Shown here piece by piece: positions 8,132 to 16,346 of a DNA stretch of 25,085 bases. This DNA comes from a virus. The notes under the pieces were generated by a model, which saw only the letters and a list, made by a program, of their open reading frames with translations, had not been told where the DNA came from and ran no database searches. Made by a program: the position numbers and the translations under genes. The first letter of the stretch is position 1, and each line of letters begins with the position of its first letter. The stretch spans positions 1-25,085 of the IMG/VR virus record IMGVR_UViG_3300017753_000093; one strand, 5' to 3'.

Positions 8132-10861
8132 ATGTCAAAAGCGCGTGACCTTGCTAACTTAATAGCTAGCGGAAATGTATTAGCAGACGGTGCGGTTTCA
8201 GTAGCAGAGATAAGCGACTTAACTGCAAGCGCAGCCGAGCTAAACAAGCTTGATGGTGTGACTGCAAGCACAGCCGAACTTAACCAAGTGGTCGGTGCAA
8301 CAAGCGCACTACAGACACAGCTAGATAACATTAGCGTTACCTCCGGCAGCTTAACCAAGACGTTTACACAGAATGAAACAGCAGACATTACCTTGTCTCA
8401 GGGCATCACATCTGCACCAGTAGTCAGCGCAACGAAAGAAGTACCACAAACAGGCGTATCAACAAAGGGTAATTGGGATGTAAATTCTACAGCATCGAAC
8501 TATGACTTCCACAATACCGCTGCTAATGTGACGCTTACGCCAAATACATCAACAAATACATTAACATTAGGTTCTGGTTCATTTGCTGCAACAGACGTAG
8601 GCAAACGCATAGTCGGAAATGGCGGTGATGTTGTTCTTACCGCTACTTCTGGAACATATGATATTACTGGCGGCTCACAATTTACAGACGCTTCTACGAT
8701 TGCAGCAGGTAGTTGGTCTATGTTTGGGCTGAAAAGCGCAGGTGATGCTGATGGTATTACTATGGCAGGTGGCTCTGCATCCTCAGAAGCAATTTTTGAT
8801 ATTTTTGGTGATGGTTCAGCAGTTTCTTTACATCAACTTAATAATAATTTTACTGATGAGAGTGGTAATTATACAGCGACAGGTAACTCAGCATTTAATA
8901 CAAGTGCAAAATTTGGAAGCCACTCCTATTACACAGGTACAAATAGTAGTGATGTGTTTACAATACCATACAATCAGCCACATGCAGCGCAGTGGACAGC
9001 TTCCTTTTGGTATAAAAGAGCCGATGTAGGAGGAAATTTGTCGTTAAATAGTAGGATGGTTGATTTTAAAGAGCAGTCAGGAGTTGGAACAAGCATTACT
9101 TATGAAAGTGACAATAAGTGGTACTTTCACTTGCAAAGTACTAATAATGGTTTGGGCGGCAAATTAATAGGAAATATAAATGATAACCAATGGCATCATA
9201 TTGTTGTTGGGTCTTATTTTGACAGTAGTTCAACATCTTACTTTTCAAAAGTTTATGTCGATGGTGTAGAGTCAACTACTAATGTTTCTAGTTATACAAG
9301 GAGTGCTAGTAACCCAAACGCAGGTATCGTTTTTGGCGGAACATACAGCTATACAAATGAAATGTATTTTGATCAGGTCAGAATATTTAATAGAACACTG
9401 ACACAAGCAGAAGTTACTGCTCTTGGTGCAGAATTAGAAAACTCTAATACAGCATTAGGTCAGTATCATGTAGGCGTAACGAACACTTCTGGTCGCATAG
9501 ACAGTTCATCATTCACAGACATTAACGGAATGACAGCCGCACAAGCTGCCGCAACAGGCACAGTTAACTACGCAGTCTCAACTGATGGTAGAACTACTTG
9601 GTCTGTTGCTAAAGGTACTGATGGTGTCAGGCCGATTGTCAGGAATAATTCTGGCACTTGGCAGTATAACAGCGAGAGCAGTACAACGACAGCATCTAAT
9701 GATATAAGCACTAGCACTTTAACTGATACAGTTGCGTTTGATACAGCATCATATCAAACTGCTCGTAACATACGCTCCTTTTTTAACAACGATGGTACAA
9801 GATTATATATTTATGGTTATAACAACGAAGATTTAGTTTCTTATGCTCTATCAACAGCGTATGACATTTCAACTAAAGGCACACATTTACAGAGTGTAAA
9901 TTTAGGACAATCACCATACAATTTAGTAAATGGTTTTGGCCCAATTTGGAATAACGATGGAACAAAACTATATTATCCAGACCATGCAACTGTAAAAGAA
10001 CTTGCGGTTTCTACTGCATATGATTTGTCTGCTATCTCTAGTTCTGCTTCACATACACTAACGCCTAGTATAAATGGGCAATTAGCAGGAATTACATGGA
10101 AACCTGATGGTACTCGTTTGTATGTAGTAGACGATACATCTACTTTGCGAGTACACACTTATACTTTAACTACTGCATGGGATTTAAGTACAGCCTCTTT
10201 AGCTACTACTCATGATGGTTCAAGTTTGTGGTCGCACAGTGGCAATAGGTCTACATCTATTGCTTGGGCTGATAGTGGTTCACAATTGTATGTGTTAGAT
10301 AGAAATAATGATACAGTGCGTAGATATAATGTTTCAACTGCGTATGATGTTGGTACAGCTACTTACTCAGGTACGAGTAATGATATAGCACTTGGTGGCA
10401 GTAATGACCCATGTAGCATTACAATTGATAACAATGATGGTTTATTATTAGTATCAGATTACGGTTCTCAAGATACTTATGAGTATACTCCTACAGGTAC
10501 GTCAGTTACTGCATATAACACAACACCAACTTGGGCAAATGGTTCAACTAATGATGAACTTTATACATTACAACAAGCTCTATCTGTAGCAGCTAACCGC
10601 ATGGATAAAACACAACTAGACGCTATCCCAGATGCCAGCCATTTTCCAACTGGCACAAGCCTAGACCTAATGATTGCACTACGCATGGATACGGCTGCAG
10701 CTACACTGCCAACTAGCGATGGTGTGACGCTGAATTACGATGCGGCTGCACTGAACGAGGGTGCGGTGCTTGGTACGGATTATGACTTCTTCTTTCCTAG
10801 CAGTACCAAGGTGCAGATTAAGTCGTTGGCTGCACAGAACTTGAAGGTACGAGTAGTATAG
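8132..10861 (+). CDS. Giant tail fibre: LamG-like lectin domain plus beta-propeller-like repeats
   Basis: A 909-aa protein, the largest in the window, with AAGGAG before the ATG. Residues 1-70 carry the shaft motif (TASAAELNKLDGVT, STAELNQVVGAT). Residues about 232-432 look like a concanavalin-A/LamG-type lectin domain: WTASFWYKR, a WHHIVV strand, VYVDGVE, and FDQVRIFNRTLTQAEV at the end. Residues about 545-790 hold five repeats about 53 residues apart (starts near 551, 606, 656, 711 and 764) with the form 'xxDGTRLYVxD...YxLSTAYDLST', as in beta-propeller blades. The last 100 residues (LDLMIALRMDTAA to the end) look like a conserved fibre C-terminus. It probably binds host surface glycans; the receptor is unknown. 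Confidence 0.75.
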   Translation: MSKARDLANLIASGNVLADGAVSVAEISDLTASAAELNKLDGVTASTAELNQVVGATSALQTQLDNISVTSGSLTKTFTQNETADITLSQGITSAPVVSATKEVPQTGVSTKGNWDVNSTASNYDFHNTAANVTLTPNTSTNTLTLGSGSFAATDVGKRIVGNGGDVVLTATSGTYDITGGSQFTDASTIAAGSWSMFGLKSAGDADGITMAGGSASSEAIFDIFGDGSAVSLHQLNNNFTDESGNYTATGNSAFNTSAKFGSHSYYTGTNSSDVFTIPYNQPHAAQWTASFWYKRADVGGNLSLNSRMVDFKEQSGVGTSITYESDNKWYFHLQSTNNGLGGKLIGNINDNQWHHIVVGSYFDSSSTSYFSKVYVDGVESTTNVSSYTRSASNPNAGIVFGGTYSYTNEMYFDQVRIFNRTLTQAEVTALGAELENSNTALGQYHVGVTNTSGRIDSSSFTDINGMTAAQAAATGTVNYAVSTDGRTTWSVAKGTDGVRPIVRNNSGTWQYNSESSTTTASNDISTSTLTDTVAFDTASYQTARNIRSFFNNDGTRLYIYGYNNEDLVSYALSTAYDISTKGTHLQSVNLGQSPYNLVNGFGPIWNNDGTKLYYPDHATVKELAVSTAYDLSAISSSASHTLTPSINGQLAGITWKPDGTRLYVVDDTSTLRVHTYTLTTAWDLSTASLATTHDGSSLWSHSGNRSTSIAWADSGSQLYVLDRNNDTVRRYNVSTAYDVGTATYSGTSNDIALGGSNDPCSITIDNNDGLLLVSDYGSQDTYEYTPTGTSVTAYNTTPTWANGSTNDELYTLQQALSVAANRMDKTQLDAIPDASHFPTGTSLDLMIALRMDTAAATLPTSDGVTLNYDAAALNEGAVLGTDYDFFFPSSTKVQIKSLAAQNLKVRVV
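9764..10501 (+). repeat. Five beta-propeller-like repeats in the giant fibre
   Basis: The coding sequence holds five units of roughly 53 codons, each with a DGT(R/K)LY-type strand followed by a Y-x-(L/V)-S/T-TA-(Y/W)-D turn. The fifth unit is the most diverged (NNDGLLLVSD). Five visible blades could leave one or two undetected or form an incomplete propeller completed in a trimer. Confidence 0.6.
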
Positions 10862-10871
10862 AGGACTGTAA

Positions 10872-11474
10872 ATGTTTGGTTTTAACCCTATAGCATCATC
10901 TCCATTAGGAGCAATAGCAGACGGCGGATTACTTGCTGACGATATTATTGCAGGCGTGCCAACTATATCGGCTGTTACAATGGCAGAGGACGAGACGTTT
11001 GCAATTGCAGACATTGCTCTGACCCCAGTAGTTGATAGCATTGCCGTATCAACCACTTACGTAATGGATGTGCCGGATCTTACATCTACTCCAACAGTAG
11101 ACAATGTCACGATAATATCACAGCAACTTCTTGTAATGAGCGACATAACAGCCGGCACGCCAGTTGTAGATGTTGCGTCTATGACATTTTTCTTTGATTT
11201 TACGGCGACAGAAATAACATCTGGAGCGCCAGTAGTTGACGCTGCACAAGTCGAACAGTCAAATAATTTTACGGCAACAGAAATTAAGACGACTCCAACC
11301 GTAGATAATATTACGTTTGTGCAAACACATATTTTAACAGCAACAGATATAACGGCAGGCACGCCGACAATACCAGTACGCTTCCTATGGGACGTGCAGG
11401 AAATTACACCAGAGACATGGACAAATATTTCTGGTACAACAGAGACATGGACGGTCGTGCAGGACGCGGCATAA
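10872..11474 (+). CDS. Repeat protein with 22-23 residue 'TPTVD' units, virion-type
   Basis: A 200-aa protein between two fibre genes, with AGAGGA before the ATG. After a short N-terminus (MFGFNPIASSPLGAIADGG), residues about 29-168 are six to seven repeats of 22-23 residues built around 'xDITAGTPxVDxxxxxxxxxFTAT'. The spacings between successive TPxVD motifs are 22, 23, 23, 22 and 23. The end (residues about 170-200) holds a doubled TW motif (ETWTNISGTTETWTVVQ). I have seen similar repeats in marine phage virion genes but know of no assigned function. The regular alternation of hydrophobic residues suggests stacked beta strands, so a fibre or decoration role is plausible. Confidence 0.65.
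   Translation: MFGFNPIASSPLGAIADGGLLADDIIAGVPTISAVTMAEDETFAIADIALTPVVDSIAVSTTYVMDVPDLTSTPTVDNVTIISQQLLVMSDITAGTPVVDVASMTFFFDFTATEITSGAPVVDAAQVEQSNNFTATEIKTTPTVDNITFVQTHILTATDITAGTPTIPVRFLWDVQEITPETWTNISGTTETWTVVQDAA
10956..11375 (+). repeat. Tandem 66-69 bp coding repeats (TPTVD units)
   Basis: Six to seven in-frame units of 22-23 codons, each with a (T/A)P(T/V)(V/I) core preceded by an acidic-hydrophobic 'DIT' or 'EIT' turn. Copies are diverged in DNA, with local identities such as ACGGC(G/A)ACAGAAAT at two units. Confidence 0.65.
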
Positions 11475-11486
11475 AGGAGAAAGCAG

Positions 11487-12275
11487 ATGGCGTTATCAAT
11501 AACCAAAGCGACAGTAGGGGGCTCTGAGGATACATGGGGGACCACAACAAACACGGCATTGGACAGCATTGTATCCGAGATAAACAACAACGCAGACGGC
11601 ACAAACGCAACAACGCCAAACATGACATCATTGCAAATTGGCGGCGTGGCAATGACAAGCACGGCTGTGGAGCTTAACAAGCTAGACGGCGCAACTGTCA
11701 CTACGGCTGAGATTAACATACTTGACGGCGACACAAGTGCCACGTCTACAACCGTTGTAGATGCAGACCGCGTTGTGTTTAACGATGATGGCACAATGAA
11801 GCAGGTAGCACTGTCAGACATAAAAACGTACATTAATGCCTCCGCAGGATCTGGCTCAGTTACAAGCGTTGGTCTTAGTGTACCAACTGGATTAAGTGTT
11901 AGCGGTTCACCTGTTACGACAACAGGCACACTAGCAATCTCACTAGCCAGTGGTTACAGCATCCCAACTACGTCTAGCCAATCAAACTGGAACACTGCTT
12001 ATGGGTGGGGCGATCACGGAAGTGCAGGTTACTTGACATCTGCCCCTGCGCCAAACACACAGCAAGTTGGATCTGCTACGGCAGGTTTGGCTTTAGGCGC
12101 AGTCGGCTCTTATGCGTTTCTTAAACCTGCTACGTCAGCAGGTTCTACGGTTGCCGGAAGCTCTCTTTATTATTCTGACAGTAATGAAAACGCAGGAAGC
12201 AACCCTAGCGGTACTTGGCGTTGTATGGGTCACTCAACAACAAATGGTGTAACAGTATTTTTAAGGATTTCGTAA
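11487..12275 (+). CDS. Tail fibre protein
   Basis: A 262-aa protein with AAAGGAG before the ATG. It begins MALSITKATVGGSEDTWG and carries the shaft motif twice (STAVELNKLDGATVTTAEI and NILDGDTSATSTTVVDADR), a strand-rich middle (SGSVTSVGLSVPTGLSVSG), and 'NWNTAYGWGDHGSAGYL', a motif I know from other phage fibres. The C-terminus (GTWRCMGHSTTNGVTVFLRI) is a typical fibre end. It is followed without a gap by a chaperone-like gene, the usual fibre/chaperone pairing. It is probably a second receptor-binding fibre distinct from the 909-aa one. Confidence 0.75.
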   Translation: MALSITKATVGGSEDTWGTTTNTALDSIVSEINNNADGTNATTPNMTSLQIGGVAMTSTAVELNKLDGATVTTAEINILDGDTSATSTTVVDADRVVFNDDGTMKQVALSDIKTYINASAGSGSVTSVGLSVPTGLSVSGSPVTTTGTLAISLASGYSIPTTSSQSNWNTAYGWGDHGSAGYLTSAPAPNTQQVGSATAGLALGAVGSYAFLKPATSAGSTVAGSSLYYSDSNENAGSNPSGTWRCMGHSTTNGVTVFLRIS

Positions 12276-12683
12276 ATGGCAATTACAATTACACAATATC
12301 GCAACGCTACATCTCTCATCGAAGATAACACACTTATGAATGTAGAAATAAATCACCCTGATTACAGTTGGATACCTTACACAATATCATCTAGTGACAC
12401 AGACCAAACAATAGATAATACCGCACTTTTGGCTCTTATTGGCTCTGACTTTACTGCATCTACTCAAGAAGCTCGTGACGCAAGGTTAGGCTCTGAGCAA
12501 AGAGCTGTAAGAGACAATAAACTGCAATCAGAAGTAGATAGCATCGTATCCAACCCACTACGTTGGGCAGATATGACGTCAGAAAAACAAACTGAGTGGT
12601 CACAGTACCGTACAGACTTATTAAACGTGCCACAGCAATCAGGATTTCCAAACACTATTTCATGGCCAACAAAACCAGAGTAA
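12276..12683 (+). CDS. Tail fibre assembly chaperone-like protein (Phage_tail_APC type), copy 2
   Basis: A 135-aa protein whose ATG directly follows the stop of the fibre gene, with AAGGAT 7-8 bases before it inside that gene. The C-terminal half (EQRAVRDNKLQSEVDS, RWADMTSEKQ, WSQYRTDLL, ISWPTKP) has the same layout as the end of the protein at 7622-8119 and of the phage tail assembly chaperone family. The N-terminal 65 residues are different. I infer that it serves the fibre at 11487-12275, as copy 1 may serve a neighbouring fibre. Divergence between the copies suggests that each is specialised. Confidence 0.72.
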   Translation: MAITITQYRNATSLIEDNTLMNVEINHPDYSWIPYTISSSDTDQTIDNTALLALIGSDFTASTQEARDARLGSEQRAVRDNKLQSEVDSIVSNPLRWADMTSEKQTEWSQYRTDLLNVPQQSGFPNTISWPTKPE

Positions 12684-12687
12684 CGAC

Positions 12688-14499
12688 ATGCCGCTAATAC
12701 CGCTAAAAATTCCTGCCGGATTTCACAGAACAGGCACAGACCTCGATGCAGCCGGTAGGTGGCGCGACGGGTCACTGGTGCGATGGAGAGACGGGTCACT
12801 TAGGCCGATTGGCGGTTGGCGTGTAAATGAGAACATAGCTTCCATTACGACTAACGCGCCCCGTGGTATGCACACATGGGAAAGTAACAACGGAACAAGA
12901 TACGTCGCCGCAGGGTCGTACAACGAGCTGTTTGCCGTTGTATCTGGCGGTACGGCATACGACATTGCTCCTACAGATCTTTCAACAGGATCAGAAAGCG
13001 CATCTGTAAACATTGGCTACGGATATGGCTTTTACGGAGTTGGCGCATATGGTACACCTCGGCCAGACACTGGCAACCTCGTTGCTGCAACTACTTGGTC
13101 TCTAGATAATTGGGGCGAGTACCTCTTGGCGTGCTCCACGGCAGACGGTAGGATCTTGGAGTGGCAGCTTGGTACGTCGTCTAAGGCCGCAGTAGTAGCC
13201 AACGCGCCGACCAATAACCTCGGTATAATCGTAACCGAAGAGCGATTTGTGTTTGCGCTCGGCGCAGGCGGCAATCCGCGTAAGGTGGCGTTTTCAGATC
13301 GCGAGGATAATACGACTTGGACGCCGGCTTCGACAAACGAGGCAGGCGACATAGAGCTGCAAACGTCAGGCCAGATAGAAACGGCTATCAGAACTCGTGG
13401 CCAAACGCTTATCCTGACAGATGTCGATGCACACACAGCCCGATATATAGGACCGCCTTATGTGTACTCTTTTCAACGGGTTGGCACATCCTGCGGCATC
13501 ATATCAAGACGTGCGGCAGCCGACGTAGACATGGGCGTTTTCTGGATGGGTAACGGCGGCTTCTTCCGGTTTGACGGTAATGTTGTTTCAGAAATACCCT
13601 GCGCCGTGCATGATTATGTCTTTGGCGATTTAAATACCTCGCAGAAAAGTAAAACGTGGGCGTTTACAAATGGCCAGTTTGGAGAGATCTGGTGGTTTTA
13701 CTGTTCTGGCAGCTCAACAGAGATAGATCGATACGTTGCATTTGACTACAAGGAAAACCATTGGCTCATAGGAAGCCTCTCGCGCACCTCTGGTGCATCT
13801 AGAGGTGTATTTGAGTACCCTATGCTTATGGGGCAAGATGGCGCCATGTTCGACCACGAGGTTGGCCTAAGCTACGTTGACACTCAAACATACACGGTCA
13901 CAGTTGCAAGCGTTGGCGGTGGCAACAGGTTTATTTTAGACGGCAGTAACTATCCTGCAATTACACTTAAACGCGGATACACCTATGTCTTTGACCAAAG
14001 TGATGGCAGCAACTCTGGCCATCCACTGGCTTTTAAAAATGCAAGTGACGCCTCGTATACTTCTGGAGTTACAAGCACTGGAACCGTAGGCAACGCAGGG
14101 GCAAAAACAACTTTTGTTGTGCCAAGCGATGCGCCTGCAAGCTTGAAATATTACTGCACTGTACATGGTAACGGCATGGGCAATAATATTACCGTGATAG
14201 ACGCAGATGGCGTATTTGCAGAAAGCGGCCCGTTTAGCATGGGCTCTGGCGATAAGATTATGCAGGTAACCGACCTAATACCAGACGAGAAAACGCAGGG
14301 CGACGTAAATATTAAGTTTAAAAGCAGGTTCTATCCAAACGCAACAGAATCAACTCACGGGCCTTTTACGCCTGCCAACCCTACAGCCGTCAGGTTTTCT
14401 GGTCGCCAGATACGCATGAGGATTGAGGGCGACACGCCGTATGCAGCTTGGCGCGTTGGCACTATGCGTATTGATGCTAAAGCCGGTGGTCGCAGATAA
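12688..14499 (+). CDS. Tail nozzle / stabilisation protein (gp10-like) with cupredoxin-like insert
   Basis: A 603-aa protein. The N-terminus (LKIPAGFHRTGTDLDAAGRW, RDGSLRPIGGW) and the series GMHTW, ERFVFALG, NPRKVAFSDRED, MGNGGFFRFDG and IWWFYCSGSS are those of the podovirus tail-tube/nozzle 'stabilisation' protein, which forms a propeller-like hexamer closing the tail. The C-terminus (LIPDEKTQGDVNIKFKSRFY, RFSGRQIRMRIEGD, WRVGTMRID) is also typical. Between VGLSY (about residue 396) and VFAESGPF (about 509) the family architecture is interrupted by roughly 105 residues of a cupredoxin-like domain, listed separately. The gene follows the second chaperone by 4 bp and overlaps the next ATG (TAATG). 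Confidence 0.82.
   Translation: MPLIPLKIPAGFHRTGTDLDAAGRWRDGSLVRWRDGSLRPIGGWRVNENIASITTNAPRGMHTWESNNGTRYVAAGSYNELFAVVSGGTAYDIAPTDLSTGSESASVNIGYGYGFYGVGAYGTPRPDTGNLVAATTWSLDNWGEYLLACSTADGRILEWQLGTSSKAAVVANAPTNNLGIIVTEERFVFALGAGGNPRKVAFSDREDNTTWTPASTNEAGDIELQTSGQIETAIRTRGQTLILTDVDAHTARYIGPPYVYSFQRVGTSCGIISRRAAADVDMGVFWMGNGGFFRFDGNVVSEIPCAVHDYVFGDLNTSQKSKTWAFTNGQFGEIWWFYCSGSSTEIDRYVAFDYKENHWLIGSLSRTSGASRGVFEYPMLMGQDGAMFDHEVGLSYVDTQTYTVTVASVGGGNRFILDGSNYPAITLKRGYTYVFDQSDGSNSGHPLAFKNASDASYTSGVTSTGTVGNAGAKTTFVVPSDAPASLKYYCTVHGNGMGNNITVIDADGVFAESGPFSMGSGDKIMQVTDLIPDEKTQGDVNIKFKSRFYPNATESTHGPFTPANPTAVRFSGRQIRMRIEGDTPYAAWRVGTMRIDAKAGGRR
13879..14202 (+). other. Cupredoxin-like domain inserted in the nozzle protein
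   Basis: Residues about 398-505 of the protein. Seen: 'LKRGYTYVFDQSD', then SGHPLAFKN, a 'TFVVPSDAP' strand and KYYCTVHGNGMGNNITV. In plastocyanin-type proteins copper is bound by a His after the first strands, then Cys, His and Met near the end. Here H445, C490, H493 and M497 fall in the right order, with Cys-x-x-His as in plastocyanin and Met four residues after His (five in plastocyanin, three in amicyanin). Similar domains occur in other marine phage structural proteins. Copper binding itself is not shown. Confidence 0.65.
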
Positions 14500-14849
14500 T
14501 GGCGGCTCCAGTACTCCCACCTATTGGCGATGACGTAAAGGCATGGGGGCAAAACCTAACGACATATTTGCAGCGCCAGTTATCGCGCTTTTACCACAAG
14601 ACGGCAGATGACAACCCATCAGAAGATGGCGTCGTGCTTTGGGATAGCTCCAAAAAATATGCAGTTATCTCATCAGCAGGCGCATTTAGGCAGCTCGCCA
14701 CAAAGCAAGCCACCCCTGCGTCTAGCGTTGGCTCTACTGGCGACGTTATCGGCATGATTGCGTGGGATACAAATTACATTTACATTTGCACTGCTTCCTA
14801 TGACGGCTCTACGGCTATCTGGAAACGTGTCGCGCTGAGCACTTGGTGA
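14499..14849 (+). CDS. Small virion-associated protein
   Basis: A 116-aa protein starting in a TAATG overlap with the nozzle gene. The N-terminal 40 residues are helical (PPIGDDVKAWGQNLTTYLQR) and the rest is a small beta domain: LWDSSKKYAVIS, GDVIGMIAWDTNYIYICTA, DGSTAIWKRVALSTW. This ending is a small module I know from the C-terminus of several marine phage fibre or virion proteins. It may be a short tail-tip or fibre-attachment protein. The function is inferred from position between nozzle and ejection genes. Confidence 0.62.
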   Translation: MAAPVLPPIGDDVKAWGQNLTTYLQRQLSRFYHKTADDNPSEDGVVLWDSSKKYAVISSAGAFRQLATKQATPASSVGSTGDVIGMIAWDTNYIYICTASYDGSTAIWKRVALSTW

Positions 14850-14853
14850 TGAA

Positions 14854-15327
14854 ATGTCGGCTAGGGGTGTAAATATGCTAGATAATGTAGTAAGGTTAGA
14901 AACAAAGCCAAAGGTGAGCATTTTGCCCGTGTTATCTCAAGACTTTGATCAGTACGTTAGCGAGGGCATGGAGTTACTGGCTCCTGCGATACTGAGGCAG
15001 TCTCACAACGTCACAATGCAGGACGTTGAGGACGACATAAGAGGCGGTGGCTGCGTTATGTGGCTCATTAGTCTCGAGGACAAGTTAGTAGCAGCCATGA
15101 CAACCGTGGTTGTAAAGCACCCTCAAAGAAAAAATTTAAAGATTGAGTTTATTGGCGGTAAGCGTATGAGGCAATGGATGAACGAAGCGATAGACCTTAT
15201 GAAAAAATTAGCGTTAGACGCAGGGCTAGACGCCGTTGAGGCTGACGGGAGAAAAGGTTTTGAGAAATATGTAGATGCGTCGCCGTTTAGGTCGGTGTAT
15301 ACTCATTATGAGATGGAGTTAAGATAA
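14854..15327 (+). CDS. GNAT-like protein in the ejection cluster
   Basis: A 157-aa protein. Two starts are possible: ATG 14854 with GGTGA very close upstream, and ATG 14875 (MLDNVVRL) with AGGGG seven bases upstream. The second would give 150 aa. The centre (VMWLISLEDKLVAAMTTVVV) and the 'MRQWMNEAIDLMKKLALDAG', 'VEADGRKGFEKY' helices fit the order of strands and helices of the GNAT N-acyltransferase fold, and GNAT-like genes occur at this place before the ejection genes in related phages. The acetyl-CoA loop (R/Q-x-x-G-x-G/A) is not clearly present, so activity is uncertain and the protein may be structural. Confidence 0.5.
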   Translation: MSARGVNMLDNVVRLETKPKVSILPVLSQDFDQYVSEGMELLAPAILRQSHNVTMQDVEDDIRGGGCVMWLISLEDKLVAAMTTVVVKHPQRKNLKIEFIGGKRMRQWMNEAIDLMKKLALDAGLDAVEADGRKGFEKYVDASPFRSVYTHYEMELR

Positions 15328-16337
15328 TGGGATCTAAAAAAACCGAAACAAAAAGTATGCCACAATTCCAACAGGATTTTTTGGAAGGCACTGTAATACC
15401 ATTTGCCCAAGACTTTCTGGCTAAAGACTACCAGAGTTATGAAGGTGACCGCGTTGCAGGCATGACGCCATTAGGCGAGCAGGCAATGACCGGTTATGGC
15501 GCCTTAAATATGGGCGCCCCCTCGTATGGCCAAGCAGCAGACGCATATGCTCAATTAGCCACAATGGATGCCCCTACAATGCAAGCAGCCCAAATTGGAA
15601 ATGTTGGCAGCATTGCAGATGCAAACATGGCTAATTACATGTCGCCATACACTGACGCAGTTATTGAATCAGGATTGCGCGATTTGGGTGGCGCACAAGA
15701 AATGGCGTTAAATCAGCAAGGCGCCCAAGCCACGGCTGCCAAGGCATTTGGCGGATCTCGCCAAGGCATAGCCGAAGCCGAGACACGTAAGGCATACGGC
15801 CAACAGGCGGCGGATCTCATTTCACGAGAAAGGGCAAACGCATTTAATCAGGCGCAGCGTGCAGCTCAGTTCGACATTACTGGCCAACAGCAACGCGCAA
15901 TACAGCAAGCGCAGTTTGATCAGCAAGCAGGGATGTCAGGGCAGCAAGCCGCTCTGGATGCCGCAAGGCTCCGAGGCGCAGGCGCCGCCGGACTTGGCTC
16001 GATTGCAGGACAACAGCTACAGTCTCAGCTTGCAGGACTTGGCGCACAAACTGCGGCAGGCGAAGCCCAGAGGCAGCTTGGCCAAGCAGGGCTTGATGCT
16101 CAATTCCAAGACTTTATGGCTGCACAAAACTACCCACTTACTCAGTTTGGCGTTCTAACTGGTGCGGCAGGGGCCATACCTCAAGGTTACGGCACAACCA
16201 CGACAAGAACCGGTGGGCTTGGGCCTGCGTTGGGTGCTCTAGGTAGCGTTGGCATGGGTTTTGGCATGGCAGGAATGGGGCCATTAGCAGGGCTTCAAGG
16301 CAGTGGCATGGGTTTTAATCCATTTTCATTTAATTAG
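15327..16337 (+). CDS. Putative DNA ejection / internal virion protein, Gln-Ala-Gly rich
   Basis: A 336-aa protein starting in a TAATG overlap with the GNAT-like gene. The N-terminus (MPQFQQDFLEGTVIPFAQDF) is followed by a long Q/A/R-rich helical middle (about 100-260, for example AKAFGGSRQGIAEAETRK and repeated QQA) and a glycine- and methionine-rich hydrophobic C-terminus (about 285-336, with several GMGF motifs). Proteins like this lie just after the nozzle genes in many marine podoviruses and are thought to be ejected with the DNA to form the trans-envelope channel. The assignment rests on composition and position. Confidence 0.62.
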   Translation: MGSKKTETKSMPQFQQDFLEGTVIPFAQDFLAKDYQSYEGDRVAGMTPLGEQAMTGYGALNMGAPSYGQAADAYAQLATMDAPTMQAAQIGNVGSIADANMANYMSPYTDAVIESGLRDLGGAQEMALNQQGAQATAAKAFGGSRQGIAEAETRKAYGQQAADLISRERANAFNQAQRAAQFDITGQQQRAIQQAQFDQQAGMSGQQAALDAARLRGAGAAGLGSIAGQQLQSQLAGLGAQTAAGEAQRQLGQAGLDAQFQDFMAAQNYPLTQFGVLTGAAGAIPQGYGTTTTRTGGLGPALGALGSVGMGFGMAGMGPLAGLQGSGMGFNPFSFN

Positions 16338-16346
16338 GATGGCGTC

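Noticed and set aside
7921-8388. A 155-codon minus-strand frame across the chaperone and giant-fibre starts
   Set aside because: It spans two genes and their ribosome-binding site on the other strand, and has no promoter or Shine-Dalgarno of its own.
11057-11929. A 290-codon open frame on the minus strand across the repeat-protein and fibre genes
   Set aside because: It is the mirror of two well-supported genes with ribosome-binding sites. The peptide is a low-complexity V/S/T-rich reflection of the repeats, with no start signal and no family.
12688-14499. Nozzle protein read as two genes with a free-standing plastocyanin
   Set aside because: The frame is continuous without stop codons, and the nozzle motifs continue after the insert, so it is one protein.
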